Shown here: positions 24,543 through 31,282 of the stretch, in pieces
Numbering within the stretch: the first letter of the stretch is position 1
How the letters are laid out: each line of letters opens with the position of its first letter
NCBI GenBank assembly: GCA_903932535.1
Contig: CAIZGR010000864.1
Location: 1 to 38,712 of the forward strand
Direction: 5' to 3'
Length of the DNA stretch: 38,712 nucleotides
From: an uncultured Hyphomicrobiales bacterium
GTDB taxonomy: Bacteria; Pseudomonadota; Alphaproteobacteria; Rhizobiales; Beijerinckiaceae
The notes under the pieces: generated by a model
What the model was told of the DNA's origin: nothing
Database searches by the model: none
The model's input: only the letters and a program-made list of their open reading frames with translations
Translations under genes and position numbers: made by a program

Positions 24543-25675
24543 CGACGTCGGATCAGGTTCGGCGGGAGGCGGCCGAAGGCTGCCTCGGCCCGCACGCGCG
24601 ACAGGACGCCTCGGGCGCCGCCGCGGCCGAGATTCTACGCCGGCTCACGGACCATCCGCCGTTCAAGAGCGGCCGCATTGGGGTGCTGATCGTCAACCTC
24701 GGGACTCCAGAGGGGACCGACTACTGGTCGATGCGGCGTTATCTGAAGGAATTCCTCTCCGACCAGAGGGTGATCGAAGCGCCGCGCGCGGTGTGGCTCC
24801 TAGTGCTGCAGCTCATCCTGCTCAGGCGCCCCACCGCCAAGGGGCGCGACTACGCCGCGATCTGGAACAACGACCGCAACGAGGGCCCCCTCAAGACCAT
24901 CACCCGGTCGCAGGCCGAGAAACTCGCGGAGGCTCTGAAGGACCTTTCGCCCGAAGTCGACGTCGATTGGGCGATGCGCTATGGGCAGCCGCCGATCGCC
25001 AGGTGCCTCGCTGCTTTGCAGGCCAAGGGCTGCGACCGGATTCTGGTCGTGCCGCTCTATCCGCAATATTGCGCCGCCACCACCGCGACCGTCGGCGACA
25101 AGGTCTTCGACGCGCTGAAGGCGATGCGCTGGCAGCCGACGATCCGGATCGCCGCGCCCTGGTTCGACGACCCGGCTTACATCGAGGCGCTGGCGCGCTC
25201 GACCCGCGACGGCCTCGCGCAGCTCGACTTCGCCCCTGAGGTCGTGCTCGCCTCTTTTCATGGCATCCCGCAAGCCTATTTCGAGAACGGCGATCCGTAC
25301 TATTGCCACTGCGCCAAGACGACCCGGCTTCTCGCCGCGGCGCTCGGATGGGAGGAAGGGCGACTCAGGATGACCTTCCAGTCGCGTTTCGGTCCCGGCG
25401 AATGGCTCAAGCCTTACACCGACGAGACCGTGCGCGATCTCGCCCGCGGCGGCGTCAGGCGGCTCGCCGTGATCACGCCGGGCTTCGCCGCCGATTGCCT
25501 GGAGACGCTGGAGGAGATCGGGGTCGAGAACGCCGGCTATTTCCGCGAGGCCGGCGGCGAGCATTTCGTCGCCATTCCCTGCCTCAACGACAGCGCGGAC
25601 GGCATGGCGGTGATCGAGGCGGTGGCGCGGCGGGAGCTGATGGGTTGGGCCGGCGGGAAGAACGCCCCCCCGTAG
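24539..25675 (+). CDS. hemH: Ferrochelatase
   Basis: Inserts ferrous iron into protoporphyrin IX, the last step of the classical haem pathway. The 378-residue protein is slightly long at the N-terminus for the family (about 40 residues before GVLIVNLGTPEG). Key segments are VPLYPQY, the catalytic ASFHGIP with His241, and PGFAADCLETLEE with the conserved acidic residues. YYCHCAKTT also fits ferrochelatases. The start overlaps the msrB stop by four bases (ATGA), which sets the start with confidence and implies coupling of the two genes. Confidence 0.95.
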   Translation: MTTSDQVRREAAEGCLGPHARQDASGAAAAEILRRLTDHPPFKSGRIGVLIVNLGTPEGTDYWSMRRYLKEFLSDQRVIEAPRAVWLLVLQLILLRRPTAKGRDYAAIWNNDRNEGPLKTITRSQAEKLAEALKDLSPEVDVDWAMRYGQPPIARCLAALQAKGCDRILVVPLYPQYCAATTATVGDKVFDALKAMRWQPTIRIAAPWFDDPAYIEALARSTRDGLAQLDFAPEVVLASFHGIPQAYFENGDPYYCHCAKTTRLLAAALGWEEGRLRMTFQSRFGPGEWLKPYTDETVRDLARGGVRRLAVITPGFAADCLETLEEIGVENAGYFREAGGEHFVAIPCLNDSADGMAVIEAVARRELMGWAGGKNAPP

Positions 25676-25681
25676 GCGCAG

Positions 25682-25722
25682 TCGCCGACCGCATACGCTG
25701 CGCTCAGCGAGCGCGGCTACAG
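25682..25722. repeat. Structured direct repeat, copy 1 (left of DUF29 gene)
   Basis: This 41-base unit matches 26232-26272 at 34 of 41 positions. It folds as a stem of about nine pairs: GCTC (25702-25705) with GAGC (25709-25712), extended outward by CG, a T-G wobble and three more positions, around an AGC loop. It lies seven bases after the hemH stop codon. Confidence 0.6.
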
Positions 25723-25758
25723 GGCGCGACCCTGTCCTGTTCGAGCGGGGCGCGCTAT

Positions 25759-26187
25759 ATGAGCGCCATGTCGCACTACGATATCGACGTCTTCGAATGG
25801 ACGAAAGAGCAGGCCGACGCCTTGCGGCGGCGGGCGTCGAACGAGCTCGACTGGGACAATCTGGCGGAGGAAATCGAGGCTTTGGGCGTCAGCAACCGCC
25901 ACCAGATCAAGTCGCGGCTGGAAATCCTCATCCTGCATCTTCTGAAGTGGCGGTATCAGCCGGAATGGCGGTGCGGCAGTTGGCGCGGCTCGATCCTGGA
26001 GGCGCGGCATCGTCTCGAAATGCTGCTCGAGGAGAGTCCGTCTCTCCGTCGGCTTCCTGATGAATATCTGCCGAGAGCTTACCCTTGGGCGCGCCGAAAA
26101 GCGCTCGCCGAGACCGGTCTCGACGCCCTTCCCGAGACCTGTCCGTGGACGATCGAGCAGATTCTCGACGGCGACTTTCTGCCGTGA
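25759..26187 (+). CDS. DUF29 domain-containing protein
   Basis: A 142-residue soluble protein of the DUF29 family, common in cyanobacteria and some proteobacteria and without known function. The pattern is typical: YDIDVFEWTKEQADALRR, then LDWDNLAEEIEALG, a helix with HLLKWRYQPE, and a C-terminal LPETCPWTIEQILDGDFLP. ATG 25759 is used; a second ATG at 25768 is possible. The gene is bracketed by two copies of a 41-base structured repeat (25682-25722 and 26232-26272), and it sits between core operons read from opposite strands. DUF29 genes are often multi-copy and mobile-looking, which suggests this one was inserted here; that is inference. Confidence 0.85.
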   Translation: MSAMSHYDIDVFEWTKEQADALRRRASNELDWDNLAEEIEALGVSNRHQIKSRLEILILHLLKWRYQPEWRCGSWRGSILEARHRLEMLLEESPSLRRLPDEYLPRAYPWARRKALAETGLDALPETCPWTIEQILDGDFLP

Positions 26188-26231
26188 GCGCGTTTGTCGA
26201 GGCAATCACCGACTGCGGCGTGTAGACGCGA

Positions 26232-26272
26232 TCGTCGACCGCGTCCGCCGCGATCAGCGATCACGGCTACAG
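26232..26272. repeat. Structured direct repeat, copy 2 (right of DUF29 gene)
   Basis: Second copy of the 41-base unit. The stem is kept by a double change: C25703-G25711 in copy 1 becomes A26253-T26261 here, and the T-G wobble becomes C-G (26249/26265); one pair is lost (C26251 opposite A26263). Its last bases supply the stop codon of the DUF934 gene on the - strand. Confidence 0.6.
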
Positions 26273-26788
26273 CTTGCGCTGGGAGATGTCAGCCCTGAGC
26301 CACGGCCGCGAGCCGGCGGGCCTCTCGCCCGCGACGCTCGCCGGCTGGTAATGCAGCGCCGGCCCGGGAAGCCGGCCCGCTTCGAGCGCGGCCAGCGTCG
26401 GCGCATCGGTCACGTCGAACGCGTCGAAGCCGCAGCGGAGCATCAGCGGAATCTCGTCGATCAGCACGTCGCCGGCCGCGCGAAGCTCGCCCTTGAAGCC
26501 GTGCCGGTCGCGCAGCAGCCGGGCGTAGGAGAACGCGCGGCCGTCGGCGAATTTGGCGAAGGCGAGCGCGACGAGCGGCCGGTCGGCGAGGTCGGACAAA
26601 TGCGCCTGCGCGTCCGCTCCGGCCTCGACCGAGACGCCGACCGGCGCCTTGCGCTGGCTGAGCGCCTCGCGCTCGGCGAGCCAGCGCCGAAGCGACACCA
26701 CCACGGCGCCTTCGGCGGGCGCGGGCGTATCGTCGGCGAGACGCGTCCAGGAATCTTCGGCGAAGCCGCCGGTGCGCCACAAGGCCAT
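26267..26788 (-). CDS. DUF934 protein of the sulfate assimilation operon
   Basis: A 173-residue cytoplasmic protein of family DUF934, found almost only beside cysH and cysI in proteobacteria and presumed to assist sulfite or sulfate reduction; its biochemistry is not settled. Family-like segments are LVALAFAKFADGRAFSYARLLRDR and LIDEIPLMLRCGFDAFDV. ATG 26788 overlaps the cysH stop by one base (TGATG), so the start is secure and translation is coupled. It is the last gene of the - strand unit DUF2849-cysI-cysH-DUF934. Confidence 0.88.
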   Translation of the reverse strand: MALWRTGGFAEDSWTRLADDTPAPAEGAVVVSLRRWLAEREALSQRKAPVGVSVEAGADAQAHLSDLADRPLVALAFAKFADGRAFSYARLLRDRHGFKGELRAAGDVLIDEIPLMLRCGFDAFDVTDAPTLAALEAGRLPGPALHYQPASVAGERPAGSRPWLRADISQRKL

Positions 26789-27522
26789 CAGATGTCCGCT
26801 CCCGCGTCGAGAACCGTGGTGTGGATGCCGCATTCCGTCTTGCCGCGCCCGCGCCAGCGGCCGGCGCGTTCGTCCTCCCCGGGCCTGACCGCGCTCGTGC
26901 AGGGCATGCAGCCGATCGAGGGAAAGCCCGTGGCGACCAGCGGGTGACGCGGCAGGCCAGCCTCGCGGATATAGTCGAGCACGCCGGTCGCGGTCCAGCC
27001 GACCAGGGGGTTGACCTTAACCCGCTCGCCCTCGGCCTCGAACAGGGGGAGCGTCGCGCGCGCCGCGCTCTGAAAGCCCTTGCGGCCGGTGATCCAGGCG
27101 TCGAAGCCCTCCATGGCGGCGGCGAGTGGCCGGACCTTGCGGATCTCGCAGCAGCGGTCCGGATCGCTGGAAAAGAGCCACTTCTCCGGGTCCTCCGCGG
27201 CGAGCGTCTCGGCCTCGGGCGTCGCGCTGGTGACGTTGGCGAGGCCGAGCTGCGCGCAGAGTTCGTCGCGATAAGCGAGCGTCTCGGGAAAATGCTGGCC
27301 GGTGTCGACGAAGATGACCGGCGTCGCCTTGTCGATCAGCGACACCATGTGCAGCAGCGCGGCGGCGTCGGCGCCGAAGCTCGACACCAGCGCGATCCGT
27401 CCGGGGAACAGGTCCTCGATGGCCAGCCGGATCAGCGACGACGCCTTCACGCGGGCAAAGCGGCTCTCCAGCCGCGAGGCGGCGATCTGGTCGCCGAACA
27501 GCTTCACGTCATGGGCGCTCAT
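26788..27522 (-). CDS. cysH: Phosphoadenylyl/adenylyl-sulfate reductase (Fe-S type)
   Basis: Reduces activated sulfate to sulfite with thioredoxin. The 244-residue protein has the PP-loop region VSSFGADAAALLHM and the catalytic Cys231 in KTECGIH. It also has the paired cysteines Cys124-Cys125 and Cys205-Cys208 in GCMPCTSAVRPGEDERAGRW. These four cysteines bind a 4Fe-4S cluster and mark the adenylyl-sulfate (APS)-using type, as in rhizobia and Pseudomonas, rather than the cluster-free PAPS enzyme of enterobacteria. Its ATG overlaps the cysI stop by one base, and its stop overlaps the DUF934 start in the same way. Confidence 0.94.
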   Translation of the reverse strand: MSAHDVKLFGDQIAASRLESRFARVKASSLIRLAIEDLFPGRIALVSSFGADAAALLHMVSLIDKATPVIFVDTGQHFPETLAYRDELCAQLGLANVTSATPEAETLAAEDPEKWLFSSDPDRCCEIRKVRPLAAAMEGFDAWITGRKGFQSAARATLPLFEAEGERVKVNPLVGWTATGVLDYIREAGLPRHPLVATGFPSIGCMPCTSAVRPGEDERAGRWRGRGKTECGIHTTVLDAGADI

Positions 27523-29195
27523 CAGATGTCCGATCCGGCGCTCCGCTCGTAGAGCGCTTCCTTGAACGGGGCGAGGCCCACCCGGCGGAAGGCGTCGAGG
27601 AAAGTCTCGGCCTCGCTCGTCCGGAGGCCCATATAGGTCTCGACGAGGGTCTCGACCGCGCCGACGACGTTTTCCGAGCTGAAGCCGGGGCCGACGATCT
27701 GGCCGATGGCCGCGGTCTCGTCGCCCGAGCCGCCGAGCGTGATCTGGTAGGTCTCCTCGCCCGCGCGCTCGAGGCCGAGAATGCCGATATGGCCGACGTG
27801 ATGATGGCCGCAGGCGTTGATGCAGCCGCTGATCTTGATCTTCAGCGGGCCGACCGCCTTGGCCTTCGCGCCGTCGCCGAATTTTTGGGCGATCCGCTCG
27901 GCGACCGGGATCGAGCGGGCGGTCGCAAGCGTGCAGTAGTCGAGGCCGGGGCAGGCGATGATGTCGCTGATCTGGCCCGCGTTGGGCGTGGCGAGCCCGA
28001 CCGAGGCGAGCCGGTCGTAGACCGCCGGCAGGTCGTCGAGCGCGACATGGGGCAGGATCAGGTTCTGCTCGTGCGAGACGCGGATCTCGTCGTGCGAATA
28101 ATCCTCGGCGAGGTCGGCGACGGCGTCCATCTGGTCGGCGCTGGCGTCGCCGGGCGGCGCGCCGATGGGCTTGAGCGACACCGTGACGACGACATAGCCC
28201 GGCTGCTTGTGGGCCGTGACGTTGGCGGCGAAGAAGCTCGCGAAGCGCGCGTCCTTGCCCTTGCGCCGCTCGACGCGGTCGCTCCCAGGCTTCTTCGGCT
28301 CGAGCGCGGGCGGGGCGAAGAAAGCGGCCACGCGCGCGACCTCGCTCTGCGGCAAGTCGAGCAGCGTCGCGTCGCGCTCAGCGAACTCGGCCTCGATCTC
28401 GTCCTTCAGCGTTTCGAGGGTCTTTTCGTGCAGCAGAATCTTGATGCGCGCCTTGAACTTGTTGTCGCGCCGGCCCTCCAGATTGTAGACGCGCAGGATC
28501 GCCTCGACGTAGCCGAGGAGGTCGCGCTCGGGCAGGAATTCGCGCACCTTGCGCCCGATGAACGGGCTCCGGCCGAGGCCGCCGCCGACATAGACCGTGA
28601 ACCCGAGCTCGCCCGCCTCGTCGCGCACGATCTGGAGGCCGATGTCGTGCGCCTGGATCACCGCGCGGTCGTGCGCCGCGCCGTTGACCGCGATCTTGAA
28701 CTTGCGCGGCAGGAAGCTGAACTCGGGATGCAGCGACGACCACTGCCGCAAGATTTCCGCATAAGGGCGCGGGTCGGCGATCTCGTCGTGCGCCACGCCG
28801 GCGAAATGGTCGGCGGTGACGTTGCGGATGCAGTTTCCAGACGTCTGGATGGCGTGCATCTCGACGGCGGCGAGTTCCGCCAGGATGTCGGGAACGTGCT
28901 TCAGCGCCGGCCAATTGTACTGGATGTTCTGCCGGGTGGTGAAATGGCCGTAGCCGCGGTCGTAGGCGCGCGCGATGTCGGCGAGCTTGCGCATCTGCCG
29001 GGCGTTGAGCGTGCCATAGGGAACGGCGACGCGCAGCATGTAGGAATGGAGCTGCAGGTAGAGGCCGTTCATCAGCCGGTGCGGGCGGAACTGCTCCTCG
29101 GTCAGTTCGCCCGAGAGCCGGCGCGCGACCTGGTCGCGGAACTGCGCGACCCGCGCTGCGACGAACGCCTGATCGAAGTCGTCGTAATGGTACAT
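27522..29195 (-). CDS. cysI: Assimilatory sulfite/nitrite reductase haemoprotein
   Basis: Six-electron reductase of 557 residues with sirohaem and a 4Fe-4S cluster, expected to reduce sulfite to sulfide here. Cluster and sirohaem ligands are Cys415-X5-Cys421 (CPGLDYC) and Cys458-X3-Cys462 (GCINAC), followed by GHHHVGHIGI. The duplicated ferredoxin-like half-domains are evident: YGHFTTRQNIQYNW in the first, VSHEQNLILPHV in the second. The close relation to nitrite reductases leaves some doubt, but the cysH and DUF934 partners favour sulfite. ATG 29195 lies one base after the DUF2849 stop; a frame extending to 29351 is antisense-like and not coding. Confidence 0.93.
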   Translation of the reverse strand: MYHYDDFDQAFVAARVAQFRDQVARRLSGELTEEQFRPHRLMNGLYLQLHSYMLRVAVPYGTLNARQMRKLADIARAYDRGYGHFTTRQNIQYNWPALKHVPDILAELAAVEMHAIQTSGNCIRNVTADHFAGVAHDEIADPRPYAEILRQWSSLHPEFSFLPRKFKIAVNGAAHDRAVIQAHDIGLQIVRDEAGELGFTVYVGGGLGRSPFIGRKVREFLPERDLLGYVEAILRVYNLEGRRDNKFKARIKILLHEKTLETLKDEIEAEFAERDATLLDLPQSEVARVAAFFAPPALEPKKPGSDRVERRKGKDARFASFFAANVTAHKQPGYVVVTVSLKPIGAPPGDASADQMDAVADLAEDYSHDEIRVSHEQNLILPHVALDDLPAVYDRLASVGLATPNAGQISDIIACPGLDYCTLATARSIPVAERIAQKFGDGAKAKAVGPLKIKISGCINACGHHHVGHIGILGLERAGEETYQITLGGSGDETAAIGQIVGPGFSSENVVGAVETLVETYMGLRTSEAETFLDAFRRVGLAPFKEALYERSAGSDI

Positions 29196-29196
29196 G

Positions 29197-29529
29197 TCAG
29201 GCTTCTCCGAAGGCGGCCGGCCCGGAATGCGGCGCGAGGCCGTGCGCCTGCTTGCCGAGATCGCGCCGGACCGTCGGGCCTGCGGCGCGGATCGCCTCGC
29301 GCAGAGCCTTCGGAACGACGTGCCCGTTGCGGGTCTCGACCGCGAAGGCATAGGCGTCGACGACGAGGTTGCGCGTCATGTCGTCTGCCGCGCGCGCGAG
29401 CGCGGCCTTGGTCGCCACGGCGTCGGAGCAAACCGTTGCGCGGTTGAAGTCTTCGCTCCACGCCCCATCGGCGGTCTGAAAGACGACGACGCCATCCGCG
29501 AGGCGGTTGGCGGTGATCACATCGGGCAT
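29197..29529 (-). CDS. DUF2849 protein, first gene of the cys operon
   Basis: A 110-residue soluble protein of the alphaproteobacterial DUF2849 family, regularly encoded just before cysI. The N-terminus VITANRLADGVVVFQTADGAW is diagnostic. A small accessory role in sulfite reduction is suggested only by neighbourhood. ATG 29529 is preferred over an in-frame GTG at 29565. The uroporphyrin methylase cysG that usually precedes it is missing here; an AT-rich promoter region and then the sulfite dehydrogenase genes lie upstream instead. Confidence 0.85.
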   Translation of the reverse strand: MPDVITANRLADGVVVFQTADGAWSEDFNRATVCSDAVATKAALARAADDMTRNLVVDAYAFAVETRNGHVVPKALREAIRAAGPTVRRDLGKQAHGLAPHSGPAAFGEA

Positions 29530-29562
29530 AAAGGGTCTCTCGGTCGGCGCAACAGGCCGGCT

Positions 29563-29591
29563 CACATAGTCTCTAACCGATTTTACGGCAA
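29563..29591 (-). promoter_or_regulatory. Candidate promoter of the cys operon
   Basis: On the - strand TTGCCG (29591-29586) is separated by 17 bases from TATGTG (29568-29563). Two direct repeats AGTCTCTA (+ strand 29568-29575 and 29591-29598) lie 23 bases apart, touching the -10 and the -35. The second is part of AGTC-N5-GACT (29591-29603). The arrangement looks like an operator, for example for a LysR- or ArsR-type sulfur regulator. The surrounding 80 bases are strikingly AT-rich. Confidence 0.45.
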
Positions 29592-29665
29592 GTCTCTATG
29601 ACTAATTTTGTATAACAATAATAAATCGCCCGAAATCCGACGCCGCCCCGATCCCGCCGGACCCT

Positions 29666-29977
29666 CTACGGATAAGCGGCCGTCAGATAGTCCACAATGA
29701 CCGCCGCGTCCCCGGAATCGATCGGTGCGTTGAAAACCTTGATCATTTTCTGCACCTCCGCGTTCCAGAAGGCCCGCCCTTTCCCCGGCGGCTGGGTCGA
29801 CATGTAGTCGGCCGAATGGCAGGGGAGGCAAAGGATTGCATTCTCCATGCCGGGGCCCGGCCTCAATTCAGCCGTGTCGTCGGGCAGCTCATAGGTCAGA
29901 GGCGCGGCGACGGCCGGGACCGGGGAGGCCGCGAACAGGGCGGCGAACAGGAGACGACTGAGCGGCGTCATGGTCAT
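29666..29977 (-). CDS. sorB: Sulfite dehydrogenase cytochrome c subunit
   Basis: A 103-residue periplasmic monohaem cytochrome c that takes electrons from SorA. A signal peptide (about residues 1-24, ending PAVA) precedes a small domain with the haem motif CLPCH (Cys50, Cys53, His54); a later methionine (Met59 or Met78) is the likely axial ligand. Length and the DYMSTQPPGKGRAFW stretch fit SorB. ATG 29977 overlaps the sorA stop (ATGA), so the subunits are translated together. A second ATG at 29971 is possible. The gap to the cys operon start is about 136 bases. Confidence 0.85.
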   Translation of the reverse strand: MTMTPLSRLLFAALFAASPVPAVAAPLTYELPDDTAELRPGPGMENAILCLPCHSADYMSTQPPGKGRAFWNAEVQKMIKVFNAPIDSGDAAVIVDYLTAAYP

Positions 29978-31176
29978 GCCGCCCTCACGTTCACGCATTC
30001 GACCACGTTACGCATGTAGCCAGACGGGTTCCACAACGGCTCGAGCGGCTGCGCTTGTCCGGCGCCATTGGTTGCGCGGACCAGAAGGCGATGCTCGCCC
30101 GCGGGCAGGGTCAGACGCGCGGTCCAGGGGCGGAAGGCGTATTTCCCGAGGTCCTCGCCGAGCGTCGCGTCCACCCACGAGCGGCCTTCGTCTGGCGAAA
30201 CGGCCACATTCGCGATCCCATAGCCGCCGTCGAAGGCGATGCCGCGCACCAGCAGGTCCTGGTTCGCCGCGACCGTCGCGCCTTCCTGGAGGTTGGTGAT
30301 GAACGACCGGACGTTCAACCGCCCGATCGGGACCGTGCTCGCAGGCGTCTTTCCGGGCTCGACGCAAGCGCAGGCATTGTCGGGGATGCGATAGGCCGAC
30401 TTCATCCAGAAACCGTCGAAGGGCGCATCGAGCGCGGTGATCTCCGCGAGATGCTTCATCCAGTAGGTCCCGTAATAGCCGGGAACGACCAGCCGCGCAG
30501 GAAAGCCGTTGAGCCACGGCAGGTCCTCGCCGTTCATCGCGTAGGCGACCATGACCTCTCCGTCGCGCGCGTGGTCGACGTCGAGCGCCTTGACGAAGGG
30601 GGGCGACAGGAGCGGGCGGTCGAGACCCTCGAAGGAGACCTGCACGACGCCGGGCTTGACGCCGGCCTTTGCCAGAAGCGCCTTCAGGGGAACGCCTTTC
30701 CAGCGCGCGCAGCCCATCGCGCCGTTGGCGAGCTGTCCGCCCCCGACGCGGGGGTTGGAGAAGCCGCGCCCGTTGCCGCTGCATTCGTTGACTGCGACGA
30801 ATTCGACCGGCTCGAAGCCGGTCCTGAGATCGTGAAGCGACAGCGACAGGGGATTGTCGACCTTGCCTCCGACCGTCAGCCGGTATGCGTCCGGGTCGAT
30901 GGAGAGCGGAATCTTGGCGAGGTGGTAACGGACGAAAAAGGCGTCGTTCGGGGTGATCGGCCCCTCGTCGAACACGCTGAACGGCGTCTCGAGCTGCGGC
31001 GGACGGGTCGTGAGGCGGATGAGCGGCCGCTTCCCCGGATAGGCGACGAGCGGACGCTCGCCATTGCCCATCGGCAACGTGACCGTCGCATCCGCCGCAA
31101 GCGCCATGCTCCCGCCGCTTGCGGCGAGCGCCCCGGCCGTCAGCGCAAGCTTAAGGGTTTCCCGTCGAGTGGGCAT
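29974..31176 (-). CDS. sorA: Molybdenum sulfite dehydrogenase catalytic subunit
   Basis: Oxidises sulfite to sulfate in the periplasm and passes electrons to the haem subunit encoded next. The 400-residue protein starts with a twin-arginine signal (TRRETLKLAL...), needed to export the folded molybdenum-cofactor protein. The oxidoreductase molybdopterin domain follows, with the Mo-ligating Cys132 in NECSGNGRGF and VPGYYGTYWMKHL. A C-terminal Ig-like dimerisation domain begins near residue 285 (VRSFITNL...VSPDEGRSW). ATG 31176 has GAGG at six bases and preserves the twin-arginine signal. Related SoxC proteins are the main alternative; the small SorB-type cytochrome partner favours SorA. Confidence 0.88.
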   Translation of the reverse strand: MPTRRETLKLALTAGALAASGGSMALAADATVTLPMGNGERPLVAYPGKRPLIRLTTRPPQLETPFSVFDEGPITPNDAFFVRYHLAKIPLSIDPDAYRLTVGGKVDNPLSLSLHDLRTGFEPVEFVAVNECSGNGRGFSNPRVGGGQLANGAMGCARWKGVPLKALLAKAGVKPGVVQVSFEGLDRPLLSPPFVKALDVDHARDGEVMVAYAMNGEDLPWLNGFPARLVVPGYYGTYWMKHLAEITALDAPFDGFWMKSAYRIPDNACACVEPGKTPASTVPIGRLNVRSFITNLQEGATVAANQDLLVRGIAFDGGYGIANVAVSPDEGRSWVDATLGEDLGKYAFRPWTARLTLPAGEHRLLVRATNGAGQAQPLEPLWNPSGYMRNVVECVNVRAA

Positions 31177-31218
31177 GGCAGGCCTCGAGAGAATTCTCAA
31201 CAACTGTTAACAAATGTA

Positions 31219-31247
31219 AGCATATCGAAATCGATCAGGCGCGGCAA
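31219..31247 (-). promoter_or_regulatory. Candidate promoter of sorAB
   Basis: On the - strand TTGCCG (31247-31242), a 17-base spacer and TATGCT (31224-31219). The spacer holds the perfect inverted repeat ATCGA-AA-TCGAT (31224-31235). The leader to ATG 31176 would be about 36 bases. The hexamers nearly duplicate those of the cys operon promoter. Confidence 0.45.
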
Positions 31248-31282
31248 GGGGAATGCGGCGTCGCCCTTCTCCGCCGGGCTCC

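Noticed and set aside
27789-29447. A 552-codon + strand frame antisense to cysI and DUF2849
   Set aside because: No recognisable motif, while the - strand shows both cysteine motifs of sulfite reductase.
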